Source: CALNXN01 sp942490645 (GTDB taxonomy: Bacteria > Pseudomonadota > Alphaproteobacteria > Rhodobacterales > Rhodobacteraceae). From it: a stretch of 64,000 nt of DNA. Shown here one piece after another: positions 8,271 to 15,693 of the stretch. Made by a program: the position numbers and the translations under genes. Each line of letters opens with the position of its first letter. Positions within the stretch are counted from its first letter, which is position 1. The DNA is taken from assembly GCA_942490645.1 (NCBI GenBank), contig CALNXN010000010.1, positions 496,001-560,000 of the forward strand. The letters are read 5' to 3'. The notes under the pieces are model-generated. The model saw only the letters and a list, made by a program, of their open reading frames with translations, did not search any database and was not told where the DNA came from.

Positions 8271-10631
8271 TCATTGCATCGCGGCCCAAACACGGCTCGG
8301 TGTCAACGGCATGTCGATGTGTTCGACCTTCTTGCCGCCCGAGTGCAGCGCATCAATCACCGCGTTCACGACTGTCGGCGGCGACGCAATCGCCCCCGCT
8401 TCACCACATCCCTTCACACCCAGTGGATTGTGCGTGCATGGTGTCTGACAGGAATGATCCACCTGCAAGAACGGCACATCATCGGCACGTGGCATCGTGT
8501 AATCCATATAGGATGCGCTCAACAACTGGCCGTTTTCATCATAGGCACAGTTTTCCAGCAACGCCTGCCCGATCCCTTGCGCGACACCGCCATGCACCTG
8601 CCCGGTCACGATCATCGGGTTGACCACATTGCCGAAATCATCGACTGCCGTGAACCTCTCGATCGTCACCTTACCGGTTTCGGGGTCAACTTCGACCTCA
8701 CAGGCATAGGCCCCTGACGGGTAGGTAAAGTTGGACGGGTCATAGAACGCGGTCTCTTCGAGGCCGGGCTCGATTTCCTCCAGTGGATAATTGTGCGGCA
8801 CATAGGCCGCCAGGGTCACATCGCCCCAGGCCACGGATTTGTCCGTCCCTGCAACGCTGAATGCACCATCCTTCAACTCGATGTCCGCCTCGGAGGCTTC
8901 CAGCAAGTGGCTGGCGATCTTCTTGGCCTTGTTGATGATCTTTTCGGTGGCGCGCACAATCGCAGAGCCACCCACGGCCAGCGACCGGGACCCGTAGGTC
9001 CCCATGCCCATCGGGCTGTTGGCGGTGTCACCATGCACGATCTCGATCATACTCTCATCAATCCCGATCATCTCCGCGACAACCTGTGGAAAGGCTGTTT
9101 CATGGCCCTGACCATGACTGTGAGACCCGGTCATGACGACCAGACCGCCAGTGGCATTGACCCGCACGGTGGCGGATTCGTAGAGCCCCGCACGCGCGCC
9201 CAACTGACCCACCAGATTGGAGGGCGCCAGCCCACAAGCTTCGATGTAGCAGTTGATGCCCAAACCGCGTAGCAAACCCTTGGCTTCGGACGCTTTCCGC
9301 CGCGCGTCAAAGCCACTCAGGTCGGCAAGTTCTTCCATCTTGTCCATGACGGCCACATAGTCGCCAGTGTCGTATTCAACCGCGACCGGCGTGGCATAGG
9401 GGAATTCCGTCACAAAGTTCTGACGCCGCAGCGCAATGGGGTTGACCCCAAGCTCACGCGCCGCCTTGTCGATCACCCGCTCGATCTGGAACGTGGCCTC
9501 CGGACGTCCGGCACCTCGATAAGCATCAACCGGAACGGTGTTGGTGAACACACCTTTGACGTTCACATAGATGTTGGGCGTCTTGTAGTTGCCCGCCATC
9601 AGCGTGCCGTGCAGATACGTTGGCACCGAAGGCGCAAAGGTCGACAGATACGCGCCCATGTTTGCGTAGGTCTCGGTGCGCAAGGCTATGAAGTTGTTGT
9701 CCGCATCCAGCCCCAGTTCAATCTTGGTGACGTGATCGCGCCCATGGGCGTCCGACATGAACGCCTCTGTACGGCTCGACGTCCACTTGACCGGACGGTT
9801 GCAGGCCTTGGCCGCGAAGGTGCAAAAGGCTTCTTCCTGATAGTGGAAGATCTTGGTGCCAAAGCCGCCGCCCACATCGGGGGCCACGACACGCAACTTG
9901 TGTTCGGGAATGCCCAGAACGAACGCGCCCATCAACAGACGAATGACATGCGGGTTCTGCGACGTGGTATAGAGCGTATAATCACCTGTCCCACGGGCAT
10001 ATTGGCCCACAGCAACACGCGGCTCCATCGGGTTGGCGACCAGACGATTGTTCACCAACTCCAATGTCGTCACATGCGCCGCCGTTTCAAAAGCGGCGTC
10101 CGTGGCGGCTTTGTTGTCCTCGATGAACCCCCAGTCAAAGCACAAGTTAGACGTCAGATCATCGTGCACCTTCACATCGCTGCTGGCGACGGCTGATTTC
10201 ATGTCAACGACGGCGGGCAATTCGCTGATGTCCACCTCGATCGCCTCGGCGGCGTCACGGGCCTGTTCCAGCGTATCGGCCACGACAGCCGCAATCGGCT
10301 CGCCGACGTGGCGCACCTTGCCATCGGCCAGAATAGGGTGCTTGGGCTCTTGCATCGGCTCGCCGTGCTTATCGGTGACCTGCCATCCGCAGGGCACACC
10401 GCCCACTTCGACGAAATCCGCGCCTGTGAAGATCTTCACGACACCCGGCATCGTTTCGGCGGCCGCGGTATCAACCGAATTGATCGTGCCATGCGCAATA
10501 TCGGAGCGCAGGAAAAACACATGCGCCTGTCCATTGATGTTAATGTCGTCGGTGTAATTTCCGGCCCCTGTCAGGAACCTTACGTCCTCGCGGCGCTTGC
10601 TGCTGGCACCGATGCCTCCGTCCTTTGGCAT
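8271..10631 (-). CDS. coxL: Form II CO dehydrogenase-like molybdenum hydroxylase large subunit
   Basis: This is the 786-residue catalytic subunit that binds the molybdopterin cytosine dinucleotide cofactor. The active-site loop is AYRGAGR at residues 370-376, the form II signature; form I, the proven aerobic CO dehydrogenase, has AYRCSFR with the Cu-binding cysteine. Other cofactor segments are VVAPDVGGGFGTKIF, SHSHGQGHETAFPQVVAE and the C-terminal THNPLGVKGCGEAGAIASPPTVVNAV with the catalytic glutamate. The ATG at 10631 has GGGAGGAG upstream. The role of form II enzymes in CO oxidation is disputed, so the substrate should be left open. Confidence 0.9.
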   Translation of the reverse strand: MPKDGGIGASSKRREDVRFLTGAGNYTDDININGQAHVFFLRSDIAHGTINSVDTAAAETMPGVVKIFTGADFVEVGGVPCGWQVTDKHGEPMQEPKHPILADGKVRHVGEPIAAVVADTLEQARDAAEAIEVDISELPAVVDMKSAVASSDVKVHDDLTSNLCFDWGFIEDNKAATDAAFETAAHVTTLELVNNRLVANPMEPRVAVGQYARGTGDYTLYTTSQNPHVIRLLMGAFVLGIPEHKLRVVAPDVGGGFGTKIFHYQEEAFCTFAAKACNRPVKWTSSRTEAFMSDAHGRDHVTKIELGLDADNNFIALRTETYANMGAYLSTFAPSVPTYLHGTLMAGNYKTPNIYVNVKGVFTNTVPVDAYRGAGRPEATFQIERVIDKAARELGVNPIALRRQNFVTEFPYATPVAVEYDTGDYVAVMDKMEELADLSGFDARRKASEAKGLLRGLGINCYIEACGLAPSNLVGQLGARAGLYESATVRVNATGGLVVMTGSHSHGQGHETAFPQVVAEMIGIDESMIEIVHGDTANSPMGMGTYGSRSLAVGGSAIVRATEKIINKAKKIASHLLEASEADIELKDGAFSVAGTDKSVAWGDVTLAAYVPHNYPLEEIEPGLEETAFYDPSNFTYPSGAYACEVEVDPETGKVTIERFTAVDDFGNVVNPMIVTGQVHGGVAQGIGQALLENCAYDENGQLLSASYMDYTMPRADDVPFLQVDHSCQTPCTHNPLGVKGCGEAGAIASPPTVVNAVIDALHSGGKKVEHIDMPLTPSRVWAAMQ

Positions 10632-10841
10632 GTTTTCTCCTCCCTGAAGAAATCTGGCAGATCCTGTCCGCCCTCATGTCTAATATGCGTGATGCGGCCC
10701 CAATTGCAGACGCTCTTTCGAGCATTGCAACCGGGGTTGCATTTCGTCTTGGCACCCTGCCCGCGCGTTTCATAGCGCCCGTGGTGGTGACACTTGGCCA
10801 CCCAGCGTGGCGTGATGATCCGCGGCGCAGGGCCTTCGGTC

Positions 10842-11327
10842 TTACTCCGCCGCGATGGCGCCGACGTCCTGACCAGAGGCGGCCATGATCGCCTTGACGA
10901 TGTTGTGGTACCCCGTACAGCGGCAGATGTTGCCTTCAAGGTACTCGCGCACCTCTGCCTCGGACGGCTTTGGGTTGTCTTTCAACAAAGAGGCCGCCGA
11001 CATCACCATACCCGGCGTGCAAAACCCGCACTGAAGCCCATGATGATCCTGAAACGCCTGCTGGATCACGCCAAGCGACCCATCTGCGTTGGCCATCGCT
11101 TCGATCGTTTTGACCTCGGCACCGTCGGCTTCTGCAGCCAGCATCGTGCAGGATTTGATGGCCTCGCCATTCACATGCACAACGCAGGCTCCGCACTGGC
11201 TGGTGTCGCAGCCCACATGGGTCCCTGTCAGGTGCAGCGTGTCGCGCAGGAAAGAGGACAAAAGCGTGCGCCCTTCCACTGTGCCGGACGCGGCTTTCCC
11301 GTTCACGGTCATTTTGACCTGTGTCAT
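10842..11327 (-). CDS. coxS: [2Fe-2S] subunit of molybdenum hydroxylase (CoxS-like)
   Basis: This small electron-transfer subunit has 161 residues. The N-terminal plant-ferredoxin-type cluster is bound by C40, C45, C48 and C60 (GCDTSQCGACVVH...SC). The C-terminal helical cluster domain uses C100, C103, C135 and C137 (QCGFCTPG and NICRCTGY). It is the first structural gene of coxSLM. The ATG at 11327 has GGGAGGAAG upstream. The 210-base gap to coxL holds no gene that I can support. Confidence 0.92.
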   Translation of the reverse strand: MTQVKMTVNGKAASGTVEGRTLLSSFLRDTLHLTGTHVGCDTSQCGACVVHVNGEAIKSCTMLAAEADGAEVKTIEAMANADGSLGVIQQAFQDHHGLQCGFCTPGMVMSAASLLKDNPKPSEAEVREYLEGNICRCTGYHNIVKAIMAASGQDVGAIAAE

Positions 11328-11435
11328 AGCTTCCTCCCTAAAAGCGTTTGATTTGGCGCGAGTTAAGCACGGGCGGCGGCGCTTGAGAAGTCCTTACTTC
11401 GCCTGATCCGCGAAACTGCATGATAGTGCCAAGGA

Positions 11436-12437
11436 TCAGCTTTGGGGCGGCGCCTGACGGGGGCGCGGGCGGGTCGGAATTTCCTTGAGCAAACCGCCCA
11501 CACCCATCGCGGCAATGTCACTGCCACGCACCGGCACGCCACAGACCACCCGTTCCAGCACCCAATCGGCCCCGTTCAGCGCAGGCGACCGCGCGCATCC
11601 CGGCAATCCGATGACCGGCTTGCCCCGCACGTGCCCCAGAAAGAGCAGATTACCGGGATCAACGGGCATGCCGTAATGCTCGATCTCACCGCCAGCACGA
11701 CGCACCGCTTCGGGCGCTGTGTCGCGAATGTCGGAGGTGGCCGACCCGGTCAGGATCAGGATCAAATCGGCATCCGTATTATCTAACGCATCTGAAATGG
11801 CCGCTTCGGTATGCGCGACAATGCGTTTTTCCATGCGCACGCCCAAGGCGTCCAGCCGTTCCGCGACCGCCTTATGCCCGGTTTGCCCATCATCACCGGC
11901 GACCGTCGTCTGCACCAGCAGCGCGCTTGGCAGGGTCGCAGCCCGCATCCGCAGCATTCCCGGCGCGATGGCCTCCGCCTGTGCCAGCGCAGCGTCCGGC
12001 ACCGCGTAAGAGATGATCTTGATCGTGGCCACCATGCCGCCCGGCCTCATCCGCTGCCAGCGCGGCACCGTGGCGATGGTGATCATCGGATCAATAGCGT
12101 TGAACGCGTTCACCTTGTCTGCGTCCACTTCCGCCACGCCGGGAATGTCACTGAACAGATTGACCCGACCTGTCGCCGCCACGGAAGCGCGCAGCCCCAA
12201 GACCGCTGGATCATCGCCCAAAACGGCACCCGCAATCCGGTCCGCCGCTGTGTCTTCATGAATATCACCCGTCTCCAACCGAGCTACGGTCACGTGCGAA
12301 ATACCGTTTTGCGCCAAAAGCGCCAGATCATCCGCCGTCAGCACCCGGCCCTTGCGCAACCGCCCCTTGGCCAGACGTTCCGAATGGGCCAGTATCGCGC
12401 CTTCGGCCTGCGCAACCTCGACCGCGCCGAATTTCAT
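11436..12437 (-). CDS. Molybdopterin-binding (MoCF/MoeA-like) protein
   Basis: The 333-residue protein has a MoeA-like N-terminal part (AEGAILAHSERLAKGRLRKGRVLTADDLALLAQNGISHVTV) and a C-terminal MoCF_biosynth domain (ADLILILTGSATSDIRDTAPEAVRRAGGEIEHYGMPVDPGNLLFLG, then KPVIGLPGCARSPALNGADWVLERV). Such proteins accompany coxSLM operons and probably help insert or modify the molybdenum cofactor; this is inference from family and context. Its start overlaps the end of xdhC by 4 bases, and coxS follows 108 bases on, so all five genes may be one transcript. Confidence 0.85.
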   Translation of the reverse strand: MKFGAVEVAQAEGAILAHSERLAKGRLRKGRVLTADDLALLAQNGISHVTVARLETGDIHEDTAADRIAGAVLGDDPAVLGLRASVAATGRVNLFSDIPGVAEVDADKVNAFNAIDPMITIATVPRWQRMRPGGMVATIKIISYAVPDAALAQAEAIAPGMLRMRAATLPSALLVQTTVAGDDGQTGHKAVAERLDALGVRMEKRIVAHTEAAISDALDNTDADLILILTGSATSDIRDTAPEAVRRAGGEIEHYGMPVDPGNLLFLGHVRGKPVIGLPGCARSPALNGADWVLERVVCGVPVRGSDIAAMGVGGLLKEIPTRPRPRQAPPQS

Positions 12438-13402
12438 GCGCCGCGCCTGAGGATCTGGGTCATCTGCGCCAGGATCGACACGGCAATTTCGGGTGGGCCC
12501 GACGCCCCGATGTCCAGCCCGACGGGCCCGTGAATGCGCGCGATTGTCTCAGCGTCAAACCCGGCCTGCGTCAGCCGTTCGACCCGTTTGGCATGGGTTC
12601 GTTTCGACCCCAGCGCACCGATGTAGAACGCACCCGAGCGCAGCGCGATGTGAAGTGCAGGGTCATCCAGTTTTGGATCATGTGTCAGCAAAACAAGTGC
12701 GGTGCGCGTATCAAGGCCATATGTCGCCAGCGCCTCATCCGGCCAATCATCCAGAATGGTTTCACCGGGAAACCGCGCCTCCGATCCAAATGCGCCGCGC
12801 GGGTCGATGATCACCGGGTCATAGCCTGCAATCCGTGCCATCGGCACAAGCGCCTGTGCGATATGCACCGCACCCACGATGGCCAGCCGCAGGGGTGGGT
12901 TGTGAATACCGATGAACACATCCGTGTCCGGCTCAAACCCGGAGCGGTCCATCGCAAAGCGGTCCGCATAGCCCTCGCGGATCAGGCGGCGGGTCGATCC
13001 GCTCAGATCAACCTCGTAGGCAACGGGCACGCGCGCGGCGCGGTCGGCCACCAGATCCTCCAACAAAGCGGGTGGCATCACCTCGCCCACAGGCTCCACC
13101 AGAATGCGGATCGTCCCGCCACAGGCCAGACCAACGGCAAAGGCATCCCCGTCGCTGACACCATATTCCAGCACCCGCGCCTCGCCTTTTTCCAACGCGT
13201 CGGCAGCCTCGAGCACCACGGCCCCCTCGACACATCCGCCCGAAACGGAGCCTTGCATCTCACCATCGCCTGCGATCACCAATTGTGCTCCCACGCGCCG
13301 TGGCGCAGAGCCCCATGTCTCCACAACCGTCGCCAGAACGGCGCCGCGTCCGGCCTCATACCAGGCCAGTGCCTGTTCGGGTGCGTTTTCAAAGACATCC
13401 AT
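12434..13402 (-). CDS. xdhC: XdhC/CoxI family molybdenum hydroxylase maturation protein
   Basis: XdhC binds and delivers sulfurated molybdenum cofactor to xanthine dehydrogenase-family enzymes. The 322 residues show the family pattern: GAVLATVVETWGSAPRRVGAQLVI and GSVSGGCVEGAVV at the N-terminus, GLACGGTIRILVEP, and a C-terminal Rossmann domain (LRLAIVGAVHIAQALVPMA, ...GAFYIGALGSKRTHAKRVERL). The start is the ATG at 13402 with GGGAGAG upstream; an earlier in-frame start at 13429 is less likely. It is the first gene of the minus-strand molybdenum hydroxylase operon. The 198 bases upstream, shared with bolA, should hold both promoters. Confidence 0.88.
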   Translation of the reverse strand: MDVFENAPEQALAWYEAGRGAVLATVVETWGSAPRRVGAQLVIAGDGEMQGSVSGGCVEGAVVLEAADALEKGEARVLEYGVSDGDAFAVGLACGGTIRILVEPVGEVMPPALLEDLVADRAARVPVAYEVDLSGSTRRLIREGYADRFAMDRSGFEPDTDVFIGIHNPPLRLAIVGAVHIAQALVPMARIAGYDPVIIDPRGAFGSEARFPGETILDDWPDEALATYGLDTRTALVLLTHDPKLDDPALHIALRSGAFYIGALGSKRTHAKRVERLTQAGFDAETIARIHGPVGLDIGASGPPEIAVSILAQMTQILRRGA

Positions 13403-13600
13403 CGTTTCTCTCCCTTGTGATCCGCGCACAGCGCATTGTTGGTGTGCTTGGATGCGCGGATCTTCCCGCGCCCAGAAAATCGTGTGCGGCGCAGCCGCTC
13501 CATTGGATCACGCCGCGCGACGGGACGCAATTCACACCTTGTCGGCGCAGCGCTGCGACATTACATCTTAGCCCAAGCCTAGAACACCCGGAGCCTCACT

Positions 13601-13837
13601 ATGCCGATGCAAGCCCGCGAAATCGAAGACCTGCTGCGCCAGAGCTTTCCAGATGCCACCATTCAGGTGGAAGGAAACGACGGCGTGCACATGGCAGCGA
13701 TCGTTGTGGATGAGAGTTTTCGCGGCAAGAACCGGGTTCAGCAGCAACGTGCCGTCTACGCCGCCCTCAAAGGCAAGATGGACGGCTCGCAAGGCGAGCT
13801 TCATGCGCTGGCTCTGACGACCAAGGCGCCGGACTGA
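13601..13837 (+). CDS. bolA: BolA/IbaG family protein
   Basis: This 78-residue BolA-fold protein, with the invariant histidine in GELHALALTTKAPD, pairs with the CGFS monothiol glutaredoxin encoded two genes on. BolA-Grx4 complexes hold a [2Fe-2S] cluster and take part in iron-sulfur handling and iron sensing. The core VHMAAIVVDESFRGKNRVQQQRAVYAAL is typical. The order bolA-small gene-grxD supports this partnership. Confidence 0.9.
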   Translation: MPMQAREIEDLLRQSFPDATIQVEGNDGVHMAAIVVDESFRGKNRVQQQRAVYAALKGKMDGSQGELHALALTTKAPD

Positions 13838-13841
13838 TGTC

Positions 13842-14090
13842 ATGAACTGGACCCTGATCGTCATACTCAGCGCCCTTGTGCTCCTTTTGGCAGTACTGCG
13901 CGGCCTTCAGGCATTGCGCCACACTGAGGGCACCGAACGCGGCAGCCCTCCGGGCAAAGGGTATCATGTGATCAAGGCGAACTACTTCTCCGGCGGCGGA
14001 GGCGGGGGTCAGGCGGGTGAGTTCCGCGTGCCACGCGATCCGCAGGAATATGCAAAAACATTCATCCCAAGGGACAAACGACATGACTGA
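13842..14090 (+). CDS. Small single-pass membrane protein between bolA and grxD
   Basis: The 82-residue product has an N-terminal membrane helix (about residues 3-22, WTLIVILSALVLLLAVLRGL) and a glycine run (SGGGGGGQAGEF), then a charged tail PRDPQEYAKTFIPRDKRHD. I do not know a family name. It starts 5 bases after bolA and overlaps grxD by 8 bases, so all three genes are translated together, which implies a role linked to the BolA-Grx system. The function is unknown. Confidence 0.75.
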   Translation: MNWTLIVILSALVLLLAVLRGLQALRHTEGTERGSPPGKGYHVIKANYFSGGGGGGQAGEFRVPRDPQEYAKTFIPRDKRHD

Positions 14091-14445
14091 TGCGAACACA
14101 CAAATCCAGCAGACGATCACCTCAAACGATGTGGTCTTGTTCATGAAGGGCACCAAGGAAATGCCGCAGTGTGGCTTTTCCAGCCGCGTCGCAGGTGTGC
14201 TGAACTATATGGGCGTGGACTTTTCCGATGTGAACGTCCTGTCCGATGAGACGCTGCGCCAAGGGATCAAGGAGTTTTCGGACTGGCCAACGATCCCGCA
14301 GCTTTACGTCAAAGGCGAGTTCGTCGGCGGCTGCGATATCATCACCGAAATGACGCTCTCGGGTGAATTGGATACGCTCTTTGAAAATAGCGGTGTGACC
14401 TTTGACAAGGACGCTGCTGACAAGATCCGCGAAGCCAACGGCTGA
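14083..14445 (+). CDS. grxD: Monothiol glutaredoxin, Grx4 family
   Basis: The 120-residue protein has the CGFS active site (QCGFSSR) and the GSH-binding WPTIPQLYVKGEFVGGCDI stretch. It carries a glutathione-coordinated [2Fe-2S] cluster and partners with BolA in iron-sulfur transfer. The ATG at 14083 has AAGGGA at 14069-14074; the longer upstream frame is not needed. A strong terminator follows 21 bases after the stop. Confidence 0.94.
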   Translation: MTDANTQIQQTITSNDVVLFMKGTKEMPQCGFSSRVAGVLNYMGVDFSDVNVLSDETLRQGIKEFSDWPTIPQLYVKGEFVGGCDIITEMTLSGELDTLFENSGVTFDKDAADKIREANG

Positions 14446-14466
14446 CGCCCGACATTGCCAGACACG

Positions 14467-14502
14467 AAAAGGCCCGTCAGAGCAATCTGACGGGCCTTTT
14501 TT
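14467..14502 (+). terminator. Rho-independent terminator after grxD (works on both strands)
   Basis: The stem 14471-14480 with 14487-14496 (GGCCCGTCAG and its complement) is flanked by A-run and T-run (AAAA before, TTTTTT after). It can also stop the convergent zapA transcript. Confidence 0.9.
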
Positions 14503-14528
14503 GTATCAATGTGCTCGTCCGATCGCCG

Positions 14529-14921
14529 TCAGGACGCGCCTTTTTCCTCGACTGCACTGGCCAGCGCCTCTGCACGCGCGGCCAGTTCGGCCAGCGTGTC
14601 GGTTACGCTTTCTGGAACCACGGGCACCTCAACGCGCTCTGGCTCCGCAGCCGTTTCGCGCAGCCGCGTCAGTTCGGCATCCCGTTCCGTTAGCTGGGCC
14701 TGCACTTCTGCGACGCGGTCCTCGACGCTGGCGGTTTTATCCGCAAGCATCAGTCCCGCCATCAACAACATGCGCGCCTCCGGCATGCGCCCCACCTGAT
14801 CGGCCAACACCTGCGCTTCGTCATCCAGCATTTTGGCGGCCGTGTGCAGGTAGTGTTCTTCGCCTTCCTGACAGGCCACTTCAAACTGGCGGCCTCCGAT
14901 GGAAATCGTGACTTCGGGCAT
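14529..14921 (-). CDS. zapA: Cell division protein ZapA
   Basis: ZapA binds FtsZ and bundles its filaments at midcell. The 130 residues begin with the conserved VTISIGGRQFEVACQEGEEHYLHTAAKMLDDEA, followed by RMLLMAGLMLADKTASVEDRVAEVQAQL, a long helix. The C-terminal tail is acidic and longer than in E. coli. It follows a coiled-coil gene directly, with a start/stop overlap at 14919-14923. Confidence 0.88.
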   Translation of the reverse strand: MPEVTISIGGRQFEVACQEGEEHYLHTAAKMLDDEAQVLADQVGRMPEARMLLMAGLMLADKTASVEDRVAEVQAQLTERDAELTRLRETAAEPERVEVPVVPESVTDTLAELAARAEALASAVEEKGAS

Positions 14922-15400
14922 CAGGCGGTCTCCTCTGTCTGGGCGGTCTCCAGCAATGGAGTCAGCGCGGCCAGCAGCGTGTCAGCCTGCGCCACTTCGG
15001 CGGTGCGCGCGGCACGCAGGGCCTCCAATTCAGCCATCATCGCCTTGTTGATCAAATGCGCGTCCCCCACCCCTTCGGCATTGGCATCACGCAGCGCCGC
15101 GCAAGCCTCCGACAGTTGCGCGTTGGCGCGCCGCAACCGCTGCAGATCCGTGTCGAGCTGCGTCATGCGCGCCTCGGATGCAGTGGCGCGTGTTTCCATC
15201 GCTTCCAGCGCCTTGGCCTGACGTTCTCCCAAAACGCGCACCCGCTCGGTGAGCTGCGCATTTACCGTTTTTTCTTCGTCCAGCGCCTGTTTAAGCGCCT
15301 CCGTATCTCCGGCATTGCCGCCAGAAAGCGCTTCTACGCCGGACGCGACCCGGTCCATCGCCGCTGTTATGCGGCGTTGCAATTCGTCTATTTCGCTCAT
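14921..15400 (-). CDS. Coiled-coil protein encoded upstream of zapA
   Basis: I do not recognise a named family. The 159-residue protein is almost entirely predicted coiled coil (MSEIDELQRRITAAMDRVASGVEAL, then heptad-like stretches rich in E, A, L and R), with no membrane segment. It overlaps the zapA start, so the two are co-translated. Alphaproteobacteria often encode a coiled-coil partner beside zapA that may act in division; this role is inference. The ATG at 15400 has TGAGG about 8 bases upstream; a GTG at 15406 is less likely. Confidence 0.75.
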   Translation of the reverse strand: MSEIDELQRRITAAMDRVASGVEALSGGNAGDTEALKQALDEEKTVNAQLTERVRVLGERQAKALEAMETRATASEARMTQLDTDLQRLRRANAQLSEACAALRDANAEGVGDAHLINKAMMAELEALRAARTAEVAQADTLLAALTPLLETAQTEETA

Positions 15401-15693
15401 GCCCACCTCATGTGCTGCCTGCCTGATCCGCCCATATGTGCCACAAATCGTCCTGCGAATCGCGCGCCTGGATGGATGGTGGCAATCCTAGCGAAGGAAA
15501 AAGGGAATTGCGCCCCCCTTTGTGATCAACGGCTTGGCGGGCGCACTTGATGTATCACTTTCACCCCTGCACCCGATGTGAAAAACGGCGGATCGCGCCG
15601 GTCAGGGCCAACTGCGCGACAGGGGTGTTCTCTGACCGCCAAACCGCCTAAACCGGGCGCCAAGTCCCGATCAGATGTAAAGGAATCGACCCC

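Noticed and set aside
8271..10631. Form I (proven aerobic CO dehydrogenase) assignment for coxL
   Set aside because: The active-site loop is AYRGAGR and the gene order is S-L-M; form I has AYRCSFR and order M-S-L.
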